The notes: generated by a model from the sequence alone, not told the origin. A DNA stretch of 64,000 bases from Enterovirga aerilata (GCF_013044135.1 NZ_JABEPP010000003.1:310001-374000), one strand, 5' to 3'; positions 43,307 through 52,078 are shown, counted from the first letter of the stretch. Made by a program: numbers and translations.

Positions 43307-44488
43307 ATGCTGCAGACGGTCCGGAACTTCGACCGCATCGGCGAGGAGAACGCCTTCGCCGTGCTGGCGCGCGCGACCGAGCTCGCGGGGCAGGGGCGCG
43401 ACATCGTCAATCTCGGCATCGGCCAGCCGGATTTCCCGACCCCGCCGCATATCGTCGAGGCCGCGGTCAAGGCCTTGCGCGACGGCCAGCACGGCTACAC
43501 GCCGGCGACCGGCATCCTGCCCTTGCGCGAGGCGGTCGCGGCCGACCTCCGCCGCCGCTACGGCGTCGAGGTCTCGCCGGACGGCGTGATGATCGTGCCG
43601 GGCGGCAAGGTCACGATGTTCGCCGCCATCCTGATGTTCGGCGAGCCCGGCGCCGAGATCCTCTATCCGGATCCGGGCTTCCCGATCTACCGCTCGATGA
43701 TCGAGTATACGGGCGCGACGCCCGTGCCGGTGCCGATCCGCGAGGAGAACGGCTTCGCCTTCTCGGCGGAGGAGACCCTGTCCCTCATCACGCCGAGGAC
43801 GCGGCTCCTCATCCTCAACTCGCCCGCCAACCCGACCGGCGGGGTGACGCCGAAGGCCGAGATCGAGACGCTCGTCGCCGGCCTTGCGGACCATCCGGAC
43901 GTCGCGATCCTGTCCGACGAGATCTACGGCGCCATGACCTATGACGGCGAGGAGCATGTCTCGCTCCTCGCCTATCCGGAGCTGCGCGACCGGCTGATCC
44001 ATCTCGACGGCGCCTCCAAGACCTACGCCATGACCGGCTGGCGCCTCGGCTGGTCCGTGTGGCCGAAGAAGCTCTACGACATGGCCCGCAAGCTCGCCGT
44101 GAACTCGTTCTCCTGCGTCAACGCGCCGACGCAATGGGCGGGCGTCGCCGCGCTCACCGGGCCGCAGGACGACGTGGCGCGGATGGTCGCCGAGTTCGAC
44201 CGGCGCCGCGCGCTGGTGGTCGAGGGGCTGAACCGGCTCCCCGGCGTCTCCTGCATCACGCCGAAGGGCGCCTTCTACGCCTTCCCGAACATCGCCGGGA
44301 CCGGCTGGAAGGCGAAGCCCCTCGCCTCGGCGCTGCTGGAGCAGGCGGGCGTCGCCACCATCGGCGGGCCGGATTTCGGCATCCACGGCGAGGGCTATAT
44401 CCGCGTCTCCTACGCCAACTCGGCGGACAACATCTCGCGCGCGCTGGAGCGGATGGGCGCGTTCCTCGCCGAGCGCAAGGTGGCGTGA
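43307..44488 (+). CDS. Class I/II PLP-dependent aminotransferase
   Basis: 393 residues from the ATG at 43307, preceded by GGGGGAGGAACC, a very strong ribosome site. The fold-type I layout is seen in NLGIGQPDFPTPPHIVEA, GYTPATGILPLREAV, NSPANPTGGVTPKAE and DEIYGAMTY; the Schiff-base lysine is in DGASKTYAMTGWRLGW and the carboxylate-binding arginine in YIRVSYANS. AspC/ArAT-like; the amino donor cannot be told. First gene of a plus-strand run with the Bug receptor and GlcG-like genes, which suggests an amino-acid or keto-acid catabolic unit. Confidence 0.92.
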   Translation: MLQTVRNFDRIGEENAFAVLARATELAGQGRDIVNLGIGQPDFPTPPHIVEAAVKALRDGQHGYTPATGILPLREAVAADLRRRYGVEVSPDGVMIVPGGKVTMFAAILMFGEPGAEILYPDPGFPIYRSMIEYTGATPVPVPIREENGFAFSAEETLSLITPRTRLLILNSPANPTGGVTPKAEIETLVAGLADHPDVAILSDEIYGAMTYDGEEHVSLLAYPELRDRLIHLDGASKTYAMTGWRLGWSVWPKKLYDMARKLAVNSFSCVNAPTQWAGVAALTGPQDDVARMVAEFDRRRALVVEGLNRLPGVSCITPKGAFYAFPNIAGTGWKAKPLASALLEQAGVATIGGPDFGIHGEGYIRVSYANSADNISRALERMGAFLAERKVA

Positions 44489-44522
44489 GGAGGGCAGAAC
44501 CGGCCCGGATGGAGGAAATGAG

Positions 44523-45503
44523 GTGAGAACGACGCGGCGCCACTTATTAGCGGTCGGTTCGGCCGCTGTCGCCATGCCTGCCCTCGGGACAGGCGGAGCC
44601 TTCGCCCAGACTTGGCCGACTCGGCCGATTTCGCTCGTCATCGGCTTTGCGGCCGGTTCGTCGACGGACGTCGCCTCTCGCATTATCGCAGAGCAGGTTG
44701 GCAACATCCTCGGCCAGCGGGTCGTAGTCGAGACGAAGCCGGGGGCGGCGAGCCGCATTGCGGCCGAGGCGGTCGCCCGCGCGCCCAAGGACGGCTACAC
44801 ACTCTTCGTCGGTACGGTGGCCAATGTCATCAACGACAGTCTCAATCCGGGCTCCGCGACCTTCTCACGCGACCTCACGCCAGTTGCGCTCTTCGGCTCG
44901 ACGCCCACCATCCTGGCGGTCCCTGCCTCCCTACCGGTGAAATCCGTCCCTGAGCTGATCGCCTACGCACGGTCCAAGCCGGAGGGGATCACCTACGGCT
45001 CGCCCGGGAACGGCACTGCGCCGCATCTGGCAGGCGAGATGTTCGCGCAGCTTGCGGGCGTGAAGCTGACCCATGTCCCCTACAGCGGCAGCGCCCAAGC
45101 CGTCACTGACCTGCTCGCCGCCCGGCTCGACATGATGTTCGTCCCGGCGTCCTCGGCGCTGGCGCAGGTTCAGTCCGGCGCGCTGCGGGCGCTCGCGTCG
45201 ACCGGACGTGAGCGCACCGCCGTCGCGCCCGATCTTCCTACGGTGGCCGAGGCGGGCTTGCCTGGTTTCGACACCAACATCTGGTTCGGCATCATGGCTC
45301 CGGCCGGTACGCCGGAGGACGTTGTCGAGAAGCTCGCGGCCGCGACGCAGAGCGCCGTCGCCTCCGAACCGGTCAAGACCGCGTTCGCGGCGCAGATGGT
45401 GGACGCGCTGAGTGGCGGTCCGAAGGAGTTTCGCGAGTGGGTTGCCGCCGAGACTCGGAAGTGGGAGGGCGTCATCGCCCGCGCGGGTCTCGTCAAGAAG
45501 TAG
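44523..45503 (+). CDS. Bug-family tripartite tricarboxylate transporter substrate-binding protein
   Basis: 326 residues from a GTG at 44523. RTTRRHLLAVGSAAVAMPALG is a twin-arginine-type signal peptide ending in AFAQ. The mature Bug fold shows TWPTRPISLVIGFAAGSSTDVASRIIAE, VVVETKPGAASRIAAEAV, GYTLFVGTVAN and THVPYSGSAQAVTDLLAARLDM. It captures carboxylates or other small acids in the periplasm. The TctA/TctB membrane partners are not in the window, so it may serve a transporter encoded elsewhere, as is common for these numerous receptors. Lies between aminotransferase and GlcG-like genes with gaps of 34 and 24 bp. Confidence 0.92.
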   Translation: MRTTRRHLLAVGSAAVAMPALGTGGAFAQTWPTRPISLVIGFAAGSSTDVASRIIAEQVGNILGQRVVVETKPGAASRIAAEAVARAPKDGYTLFVGTVANVINDSLNPGSATFSRDLTPVALFGSTPTILAVPASLPVKSVPELIAYARSKPEGITYGSPGNGTAPHLAGEMFAQLAGVKLTHVPYSGSAQAVTDLLAARLDMMFVPASSALAQVQSGALRALASTGRERTAVAPDLPTVAEAGLPGFDTNIWFGIMAPAGTPEDVVEKLAAATQSAVASEPVKTAFAAQMVDALSGGPKEFREWVAAETRKWEGVIARAGLVKK

Positions 45504-45527
45504 GCGCTGGATATCCGGGAGACAGAC

Positions 45528-46052
45528 TTGAGCAAAATTCGCGCGCGCGACTGCCGTCCGTTCTTCGACGCCGTCGTCGAGAAGGCGACCGAGATGGGAG
45601 CGCCCGTCTCCATCGCTGTGGTCGGTCCGGAGGGCAACCTGATCGCGCTCGAGCGCATGGACGATGCGGGTTTCATCACGCCGGAGACGGCCTGGAGCAA
45701 GGCCTATACGGCGGCTGCCTTCCGCTCCATGAGCCCGCGCTTCCCGGACGGGCTCGTGATCCAGCACTGGTTCAAGGAGCGCAATCCCCAGCTCATGGTG
45801 AACGCGGCGATCTTCTCCGGCGGCCGCATCCAGGCCTCCGGCGGCTGCGCGCCGATCTTCATCGGTGACGAGATGGTGGGAGCCTACGGCGTGAGCGGCG
45901 CGACATCCGACCAGGACGAGGTCATGTCGGAATACGCTCGCCTCAAGGTCGGGTGGTCCAAGACAGCCGCTAATGACACGACTTCGCAGGACGTGAAGGA
46001 CCACATCAACGCGATCTATGCGAAGATCGGAATCACGGGGAAGAGCCTCTGA
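45528..46052 (+). CDS. GlcG/HbpS-family protein
   Basis: 174 residues from a TTG at 45528. The GlcG/HbpS fold is evident in PVSIAVVGPEGNLIALERMDDAG, SKAYTAAAF, and IQASGGCAPIFIGDEMVGAYGVSGATSDQDE. Members bind heme or small degradation products, or act as auxiliary proteins of catabolic operons; the exact role is unsettled. No signal peptide. Its position directly after a Bug receptor and an aminotransferase gene favours a catabolic auxiliary role. The C-terminal 35 residues are polar. Confidence 0.88.
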   Translation: MSKIRARDCRPFFDAVVEKATEMGAPVSIAVVGPEGNLIALERMDDAGFITPETAWSKAYTAAAFRSMSPRFPDGLVIQHWFKERNPQLMVNAAIFSGGRIQASGGCAPIFIGDEMVGAYGVSGATSDQDEVMSEYARLKVGWSKTAANDTTSQDVKDHINAIYAKIGITGKSL

Positions 46053-46132
46053 TCATCCCGGCGGCCGAGGCGGGACTTGAGATCCCGCGGCTGGTGCGGG
46101 CCTAGGTCTCGTCGTGGAAAGGAACACGCGCC

Positions 46133-46480
46133 ATGATCCTTCGCCTCCTGCCGGTCCTCGGGGTCGCGGCGCTCGTCATCCCGGGCGCGTCCGCACAGGC
46201 GGGCCCCTGCACGGCTCAGATCGATGCCGCGCAGGCCGCGGTCGATGCCCGGATCGATGCCGTCGCGGGCGCCGGGCGAGCCGGCACCGAGAGCCGGGAG
46301 GCGCGCCTTCACCGCCAGCCGACGCCGGGCTCGGTGGCGCAGGCGGAGGGGAAGCTCGGCGAAGGTGCGCAGGCCGAGAGGGCGCTCGCGGCGCTCGGGC
46401 GGGCGCGGGAGGCGGACCGCGCCAACGATGCGAGCGGCTGCGAGGCGGCGCTCGCCGAGGTGCGGCGGGCGCTGCAATAG
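46133..46480 (+). CDS. Small secreted helical protein, function unknown
   Basis: 115 residues with a clean signal peptide (MILRLLPVLGVAALVIPGASAQAG) and a mature part predicted to be mostly helical with many Ala, Arg and Glu. Two cysteines (CTAQ near the start of the mature part and SGCEAAL near the end) bracket the domain and may form a disulfide. I do not recognise a family, though such short alanine-rich periplasmic proteins are frequent in alphaproteobacteria. A GGAAAGG ribosome-binding stretch lies upstream. Its end is 20 bp from the convergent DUF899 gene. Confidence 0.65.
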   Translation: MILRLLPVLGVAALVIPGASAQAGPCTAQIDAAQAAVDARIDAVAGAGRAGTESREARLHRQPTPGSVAQAEGKLGEGAQAERALAALGRAREADRANDASGCEAALAEVRRALQ

Positions 46481-46499
46481 CCTCGGCGAGGCCGGGCCG

Positions 46500-47276
46500 T
46501 CACGCCGCCGCGTACTCGTCGCGGCGGCGCCACCAGACGCCGCCCGTCTCGTTGCGGCCCTTCGGGGCGCGGTCCAGCCACTGATAGGCACCCCACAGGC
46601 CGTCCAGCCCGCGCGAATAGGCGGAATAGGTGTGGTAGACGACGCCGTCCTCGAGCGCGAAGGCGCTGAGTCCCGGCCTGTCGCGGTGGAACGAGGCCCG
46701 GTCGGTTCCGCACATCGCCGCGAACCGATCCTCGGCATCGGCACCGCCGCCTTCCCGGCCGGGCCGCCATTCGAAGACCGGCTCGCGCCGGTAATTGTAC
46801 TCGACCCCGCCGCCGCGCTGCTGCTCTTCCGTGAAGACGACGTTGAAGTCGGAGCCGAAATCGTCGCCGGAGGAAGCCCAGGGGAAGCTCCAGCCCATCC
46901 GCCGCTTGTAGTCCCGCAGCTTCGGCAGCGGCGCGCGCGAGACCGCCCAGAGCATCACGTCGTGGTTCGCGAGGTGGACATGGAAGCCGTTGAAGCCGTC
47001 CGCGAGCATGGAGCAGGACGGGCAGCCGGCCGCCCATTCGGGCCCGAACATGAAGTGGTACACGAGGAGCTGCGAGCGGCCCCGGAAGAGGTCCTCCAGC
47101 GAGGCTTCGCCCTCGTCCGTGTCGAACCGGTACGCCTTGCCGACGCGAAGCCAGGGCAGTTCCCGGCGCCGTCGCGCGAGCTCGTCCGCGCGGCGCGTCA
47201 GCTCCTTCTCGGCCTGCAGCAGCTCGAGCCGGGCCGCGAGCCATTCCTGCCTGGTGCCGGTCGCATGTGTCGTCAT
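46500..47276 (-). CDS. DUF899 thioredoxin-like protein
   Basis: 258 residues from the ATG at 47276. DUF899 is a thioredoxin-fold family of unknown function often encoded with ArsR regulators and SRPBCC proteins. The key segments are LLVYHFMFGPEWAAGCPSCSMLADGF, where the CPSC pair may be a redox centre, WSFPWASSGDDFGSDFNVVF, and VYHTYSAYSRGLDGLWGAYQWLD. Cytosolic. Last gene of the three-gene minus-strand operon, 35 bp after the SRPBCC gene. Confidence 0.9.
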   Translation of the reverse strand: MTTHATGTRQEWLAARLELLQAEKELTRRADELARRRRELPWLRVGKAYRFDTDEGEASLEDLFRGRSQLLVYHFMFGPEWAAGCPSCSMLADGFNGFHVHLANHDVMLWAVSRAPLPKLRDYKRRMGWSFPWASSGDDFGSDFNVVFTEEQQRGGGVEYNYRREPVFEWRPGREGGGADAEDRFAAMCGTDRASFHRDRPGLSAFALEDGVVYHTYSAYSRGLDGLWGAYQWLDRAPKGRNETGGVWWRRRDEYAAA

Positions 47277-47311
47277 CGCTTGCTCCTTCGGCTTGTGGGA
47301 GACCCCGGCCC

Positions 47312-47845
47312 TCACGCCGGCAGCCGGGTTTCGTATTCCGCCTTCAGGCGGTTCCAGCCGTCCCAGAAGGGCGCCGGCTCCTCGCCGCGGAGCCGGGCGG
47401 CCAGGACGTCGAGATGCGCGTGCCACCCCGCCGTGACCTTGAGCAGCATGTCGCGGTCGCGGGCACGGCGATGCAGCAGCGTCAGCAGCACTTCCCCGCC
47501 TCTGGGCTCCAGGGAGAACGTGACCTCGCCGTTCTCGCCCCAGCCGATGACGAGCCTGGTCGGCGGGCGGAACTCGATGATGCGGCACGCCAGCCGGTGC
47601 TCGGCGGAGGATCCGGGCGGCCGCTCTCCGGGCGGGTTCGTGAGCTCGTCGTTGCGCCAGACGAACTCGAAGGCCGCGCCCGGCTCCGGCGCCATATCTC
47701 CTGCCGCGAGCCAGCGGCGGCGCAGGTCGCTCTCCGTCAGATAGGCCCAGACCCGCTCGATCGGCCCGGGCAGAAGTCGCTGGAGCTTCAATGCGGCGGG
47801 CTCCGGATGCACGGCATAGGCGTTCGGGATCGTACCGTCGGTCAT
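47312..47845 (-). CDS. SRPBCC/AHSA1-like domain protein
   Basis: 177 residues. LLPGPIERVWAYLTESDLRRRWLAAGD is the first helix of the helix-grip (START/AHSA1) fold, FRPPTRLVIGWGENGEVTFSLEPRGGEVLLTLLHRR the beta sheet, and the last helix carries WHAHLDVLAARLRGE. Such proteins have a hydrophobic cavity for a small ligand; in ArsR-linked operons they are of unknown biochemical role. Its ATG overlaps the stop of the regulator gene (ATGA), so the two are coupled. Confidence 0.9.
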   Translation of the reverse strand: MTDGTIPNAYAVHPEPAALKLQRLLPGPIERVWAYLTESDLRRRWLAAGDMAPEPGAAFEFVWRNDELTNPPGERPPGSSAEHRLACRIIEFRPPTRLVIGWGENGEVTFSLEPRGGEVLLTLLHRRARDRDMLLKVTAGWHAHLDVLAARLRGEEPAPFWDGWNRLKAEYETRLPA

Positions 47846-48210
47846 GTGTCCTCTCCTTCCGTGGGCGCTGCCGCCTTCTTGGCGTCCTCCTCGCGGAGGA
47901 GCCGTTCGAGAGCGTCGAGGCGGCCGGTCCAGAAGCGCTCGTAGAAGCCGAGCCAGGCATGGGCGCTCGCGAGCGGCGCCGGCTCGAGCGAGCAGAGATG
48001 GGTCCGGCCGCGGATCTCGCGCCGGATGAGGCCTGCATTCTCCAGCGTCTTGATGTGCTTGGAGGCCGCCGCCAGCGACATGTCGAAGGGACGGGCGAGC
48101 TGCATCACCGTGCGTTCGCCTTCGGCCAGATCGCGCAGCATCCGCCGGCGCGTCGGATCGCCCAGGGCGTGGAAGACCGTGTCCAATCGGGCCGTCAATA
48201 GCTCAACCAT
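47842..48210 (-). CDS. ArsR-family transcriptional regulator
   Basis: 122 residues. The winged helix spans residues 10-85: FHALGDPTRRRMLRDLAEGERTVMQLARPF, then the recognition helix SLAAASKHIKTLENAGLI and wing RREIRGRTHLCSL. No cysteine cluster typical of metal sensors is present, so it belongs to the SRPBCC-linked, non-metal group. The gene begins inside a perfect palindrome (48203-48218) that is almost surely its own operator, so the operon with SRPBCC and DUF899 is probably autorepressed. Confidence 0.92.
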   Translation of the reverse strand: MVELLTARLDTVFHALGDPTRRRMLRDLAEGERTVMQLARPFDMSLAAASKHIKTLENAGLIRREIRGRTHLCSLEPAPLASAHAWLGFYERFWTGRLDALERLLREEDAKKAAAPTEGEDT

Positions 48211-48257
48211 ATGGTTGAATATATCCCGGGTCGCGAGATTGTCAACCGATTGGCTGA
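48203..48257. promoter_or_regulatory. Two palindromic operators of the ArsR operon
   Basis: TCAACCATATGGTTGA at 48203-48218 is a perfect 16-bp palindrome that includes the start codon of the arsR-like gene. A second, imperfect copy, TCAACCGATTGGCTGA, lies at 48242-48257, 39 bp upstream. CAACC-N4-GGTTG sites are typical for this ArsR subgroup. The spacing is near four helical turns, so both sites face the same side of the DNA. They lie in the divergent gap to the heme oxygenase gene. Confidence 0.85.
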
Positions 48258-48364
48258 ATATCAGCCGCGGCTGCCCCGAACCTCCGCAAGACGCTGCTGC
48301 GGCACCTTGCGCCCGCGGGTCCAGGCGCCTTGTGGCCGCCCAGCCGCCGTGAGACTACGGGGAG

Positions 48365-48943
48365 ATGAGAGACGACATCGTCGCGCGGCTGCGCGATGCG
48401 ACCGGGGAGGCTCACCAGCGCCTCGAAACCCGGCTCGACATCATCCGACGCGTGTCGTCGCCGGGCGGGCGTCGCGCGCTCGTCGAGCGGTTCTACGGCC
48501 TTCACGAGGGAGCGGAACGGAGTCTCGCGCCGCTGCTCGATCCGGTGGCGGATCTCGCCTTCCCGAAGCGACGCCGCGCGCCGACCATCCTGGATGATCT
48601 CGCGGCGCTCGGCCGGGACGACTTCAAGCCGCTTCCCGTCTGCAGCGTCGAGCCTCCGGGATCGAGCGCGGAGGCGATGGGCTTCTTCTACGTTCTGGAA
48701 GGCTCGACGCTCGGCGGCAAGATGATCCGGCGCGAACTCGAGGCGCGCGGCCTGCCCGGAACGGGACTGGCCTTCCTCGACCCCTATGGGGCGGAGACCG
48801 GCGAGCGCTGGCGCGCCTTCCTGGCCGTGCTCAGGCGCGAATGCCCGGACGGTCATGGGCAGGCCGGAAACGAGATGGTGGCCGGCTCCGTGCGGGCCTT
48901 CAGGCAGGCGGAGAGCTGGCTATGTCCGACCGAAGCCGCGTGA
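48365..48943 (+). CDS. bphO: Heme oxygenase (biliverdin-forming)
   Basis: 192 residues of the bacterial heme oxygenase fold. LRDATGEAHQRLETRLDI at the start contains the proximal histidine, and AMGFFYVLEGSTLGGKMIRREL the distal helix with the flexible Gly-rich kink. It opens heme to biliverdin. The final 22 bp overlap the phytochrome gene, so the enzyme and the protein that uses its product are made together, an arrangement known in several alphaproteobacteria. Confidence 0.92.
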   Translation: MRDDIVARLRDATGEAHQRLETRLDIIRRVSSPGGRRALVERFYGLHEGAERSLAPLLDPVADLAFPKRRRAPTILDDLAALGRDDFKPLPVCSVEPPGSSAEAMGFFYVLEGSTLGGKMIRRELEARGLPGTGLAFLDPYGAETGERWRAFLAVLRRECPDGHGQAGNEMVAGSVRAFRQAESWLCPTEAA

Positions 48944-51075
48944 CCGAGCCCGGCATGGATTTCGCCGAATGCGACCGCGAGCCGATCCACATCCCGGATG
49001 CGATCCAGCCGCACGGGATGCTGATCGTCCTGGAGCGCGGGACCCTTTCGGCCGTCCAGGGCGCGGGCGACATCGAGGGCCGCCTCGGCATCGAGGAGTG
49101 GGTGGGGCGCTCGGCCGGCCTGATCCTGGGAGACGCGCTCGCGGCGAGGATCGCCCGCACGGCGGATTCGATGGGAGCGGGCGGCTTCGTCGGGCAGCTC
49201 CGGGGGCCCTCGGGCGAGCGGCTCGACGTCAGCGCGCACCAGTCGGGCGAGTTCGTCTGCGTCGAGCTGGAGCCCGCGCCCGCCGCCGAGATCCCGTCCG
49301 CCGTGCTGCTCGGCGGCATCGAAGCCGCGGCCGGCTCCTTCGAGCGGGCATCGGGCCTGAAGCCGCTCTGCGACCGGGCCGCCGTCGAGTTCCGCCGGCT
49401 CACCGGCTACGACCGCGTGCTGGTCTACCGCTTCAGCGAGGACGGGTCCGGCGAGGTGCTGGGCGAGGACCGCGACGGCGCGCTCGGCAGCTTCCTCAAC
49501 CACCACTTCCCGAGTGCGGACGTGCCGCTTCAGGCGCGCGCGCTCTACGTCCGGAACCTCGTGAGGGTCATCCCGGATATCGGCTACACGCCCGCTCCGC
49601 TCCGTCCCGCGCGGCCGGGAGCGGAGCCGCTCGACATGAGCGACTGCGCGCTCCGCAGCGTGTCGCCCGTCCATCTGCAATACATGCGCAACATGCGGGT
49701 CGGCGCCTCGGCCTCGGTGTCGATCGTCAAGGACGGCGCGCTCTGGGGCCTGGTGGCGTGCCACAACGCGATCCCGAAGCTCCTGCCCTACCACAGCCGG
49801 GCGGCGTGCCGGGCCCTTGCCGGCGCGTTCGCGCGGCAGATCAAGGTGCGGGAGGAGGCGGGGCTCTACCGCGAGCGCATCCGCGCCCGCGGCTACGAGG
49901 ACGAGCTCGTGGCGCGGCTCGGCCGGGCACCGAGCGTCGAGGAGGCGCTCGTGGACAGCAGAGGCGAGCTGCGCGACATGATGCGCGCCGACGGGCTCGC
50001 GATCCTGAGCGGCGGCAAGGTCGTCCGGGCCGGGACCTGCCCGGACGAGACCGCGATCCGGGCGCTGGGCCGCTGGGCTCTCCCGCAGGCTCTCGCGGAG
50101 CCCTTCGCGACCGCGGAGCTGGGAGCGCTCCATCCGCCGGGCCTGGCGGACTTCTCCCTCGCCAGCGGGCTCCTCGCGACCGCCGTCTCGGCCGAGGAGA
50201 ATCTCGGCCTCCTCTGGTTCCGGGCGGAGCAGGTCGAGACGATCAACTGGGCCGGGAACCCGCACAAGGCGGTGCGGCTTCGGCCCGGGGAGACGCTCAG
50301 CCCGCGCGCCTCGTTCGCGGCCTGGAGCGAGTCCGTGCGCGGCCGCTCGCGGCCGTGGAGCGCCGCCGAGCTCGAAGGCGCGGTCCGCATCCGGCACGCC
50401 CTGCTGGAGGCCCGCCAGGGCCGCCGGCTGAGGGAGCTCAACCAGCAGCTCGCGCAGATGCTGGCCGACAAGGATCTCCTCCTGGAGCGGACGGAGGTCC
50501 TGCTGAAGGAGGTCAACCACCGCGTCCAGAACAGCCTCGCGCTCGTGTCGAGCTTCCTGGCCCTGCAGGCGAGGGCGTCGGATGACCCGGGCCTCCGCGG
50601 CCATCTCGACGAGGCGCAGCGGCGGCTCTCCGCCGTCGCGCTCGTGCATCGCCGCCTGTACCGGTCCGACCAGGTGGAGACGGTGGATCTCTCGCGCTAC
50701 CTGGAGGAGCTCTGCACCGAGATGCTCGATTCCATGGGCGGCGAGTGGTCCGGGCACGTCTCGCTCGACCTCGCGCCGGTCTCCGTGCCCACGGACCGCG
50801 CCGTGCCGCTCGGCCTCGTCCTCACCGAGCTCGTCATCAACGCGAACAAATACGCCTATGGCGGCGAGCCGGGCCCGATCGACATCGCCCTGGAGCAGGA
50901 CCGTGCGCAGATCCGGCTCGTCGTCGCCGATCGCGGGCGGGGCAGGAGCGGCGACCGCCAGGGCTTCGGCACGCGCATGATGCGCGCCCTCGTGGCCCAG
51001 CTCTCCGGGGCGCTCGAATACCGGGACAACGGGCCGGGCCTCCGGGCTGTGCTCACCGCGCCGATCGCTGCGTGA
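48922..51075 (+). CDS. bphP: Bacteriophytochrome histidine kinase
   Basis: 717 residues from the ATG at 48922. PAS-GAF-PHY sensor core followed by a HisKA_2/HWE-type kinase. C17 in AECDREPIHIPDAIQPHG is the expected thioether attachment site for biliverdin. GAF marks are FPSADVPLQARALYVRN and SPVHLQYMRNM with the chromophore histidine. The PHY tongue is seen in LSPRASFAAW and INWAGNPHKAV. The kinase histidine is H533 in LLKEVNHRVQNSL, and LVLTELVINANKYAYGG is the N box. A red/far-red light sensor; no response regulator gene follows, so its partner must be elsewhere. Confidence 0.94.
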   Translation: MSDRSRVTEPGMDFAECDREPIHIPDAIQPHGMLIVLERGTLSAVQGAGDIEGRLGIEEWVGRSAGLILGDALAARIARTADSMGAGGFVGQLRGPSGERLDVSAHQSGEFVCVELEPAPAAEIPSAVLLGGIEAAAGSFERASGLKPLCDRAAVEFRRLTGYDRVLVYRFSEDGSGEVLGEDRDGALGSFLNHHFPSADVPLQARALYVRNLVRVIPDIGYTPAPLRPARPGAEPLDMSDCALRSVSPVHLQYMRNMRVGASASVSIVKDGALWGLVACHNAIPKLLPYHSRAACRALAGAFARQIKVREEAGLYRERIRARGYEDELVARLGRAPSVEEALVDSRGELRDMMRADGLAILSGGKVVRAGTCPDETAIRALGRWALPQALAEPFATAELGALHPPGLADFSLASGLLATAVSAEENLGLLWFRAEQVETINWAGNPHKAVRLRPGETLSPRASFAAWSESVRGRSRPWSAAELEGAVRIRHALLEARQGRRLRELNQQLAQMLADKDLLLERTEVLLKEVNHRVQNSLALVSSFLALQARASDDPGLRGHLDEAQRRLSAVALVHRRLYRSDQVETVDLSRYLEELCTEMLDSMGGEWSGHVSLDLAPVSVPTDRAVPLGLVLTELVINANKYAYGGEPGPIDIALEQDRAQIRLVVADRGRGRSGDRQGFGTRMMRALVAQLSGALEYRDNGPGLRAVLTAPIAA

Positions 51076-51130
51076 GGGCCGCTCCGGAACGCCCGTCCGG
51101 CTCCTCGCGTCTCCCTCCCGGAGGACGCTC

Positions 51131-51511
51131 ATGACCAAGCGCATCGTCGGATGGAAGCTCGACCGGGCCGAGAGGGCCGCGCTGCTCGCCCGCTTCCCGC
51201 CGGCCTATCCGGACCCGGTCGCCGACCACGTCACCCTCGCACGCTCGGCGGAGGCGGCGCTGCCGGCCCGGCCCCGCGGCGCGGAGCTGATCGGCCGCGC
51301 CGACGATGGCGCGGGCGTGGAATGCCTCGTGGTGCGCCTCGACGGCACGACGGACCGGCCGGGCGGCGGCACCTACCACGTCACCTGGTCGCTCGACCGG
51401 GCGAAGGGCCGGACCGCCAAGGAAAGCAACGACGTGCTCCGTGAGCGCGGCTGGACGGACCTGCCGGAGCCGGTGCCGATCCGGCTCGAGCCGGCGGCCT
51501 GGGATTCGTAG
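51131..51511 (+). CDS. Conserved protein with two HxT motifs (2H-phosphoesterase-like?)
   Basis: 126 residues. ADHVTL at residues 31-36 and YHVTWSL at 82-88 give two His-x-Thr motifs 50 residues apart, the hallmark of the 2H phosphoesterase fold, which acts on cyclic phosphates and RNA ends. The first motif follows PPAYPDPV, and AKESNDVL lies after the second. The protein is shorter than most 2H enzymes (about 170 residues). I do not know a named family, so the activity is only suggested. GGAGGAC precedes the ATG, a good ribosome site. Neighbouring genes give no functional hint. Confidence 0.6.
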   Translation: MTKRIVGWKLDRAERAALLARFPPAYPDPVADHVTLARSAEAALPARPRGAELIGRADDGAGVECLVVRLDGTTDRPGGGTYHVTWSLDRAKGRTAKESNDVLRERGWTDLPEPVPIRLEPAAWDS

Positions 51512-51586
51512 CGCTTTCGAGCGCCCGCGTTCACGGGGCCGCAAGCGGAGCCCGCTAGGGTCCGGGCCTCGGACGGGGAGGGTGGC

Positions 51587-52000
51587 TTGCGTTTCGGCGT
51601 CGTGATGAGCGTGGCGGGGCTGCTCGCAGCCGGGCAGGCGGCGGCCCAGGGAAGCGGCGCCCCCGAGGTGAACTGCAAGGATCCGCAGGGAACGCCCGAG
51701 ATCAACTATTGCGCCGAGCAGGAATACAGGCGCGCGGATGCGCGGCTGAACGCCGCCTACAGGGCGATGATCGGCCGGATCGACGCCAGCGACGATTACG
51801 ACGACAAGACCAAGGCGGCGCTGAAGGCCGCCATCCAGGACGCGCAGCGCAAGTGGATCGCTTTCCGGGACGCCGATTGCATCCAGGCGGTCGGGACCTC
51901 CTGGAACGGCGGGACGGGGACCGGCTATGCGGTCGAGACCTGCCTCAAGGAGAAGACCCTGGCGCGGGCGAAGGAGCTGGAAGGCCGGCCGCAGAACTGA
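51587..52000 (+). CDS. LprI/DUF1311-family secreted protein
   Basis: 137 residues from a TTG at 51587. The signal peptide is MRFGVVMSVAGLLAAGQAAAQ. The DUF1311 core has EINYCAEQEYRRADARLNAAYRAM, AQRKWIAFRDADC, and a final cysteine in ETCLKEKT. Related to the LprI lysozyme inhibitor of mycobacteria, though most members are only known as small envelope proteins. Cysteines probably form two disulfides in the periplasm. Isolated gene; GGGGAGGG lies just upstream. Confidence 0.88.
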   Translation: MRFGVVMSVAGLLAAGQAAAQGSGAPEVNCKDPQGTPEINYCAEQEYRRADARLNAAYRAMIGRIDASDDYDDKTKAALKAAIQDAQRKWIAFRDADCIQAVGTSWNGGTGTGYAVETCLKEKTLARAKELEGRPQN

Positions 52001-52078
52001 TCCGCCGCGACCAACGGGCTGTGGAAGGGCGGCGGGCGCCGCTCCGGCCGGGCCGCCCGGGATGCTAGGTCCGGGCGT

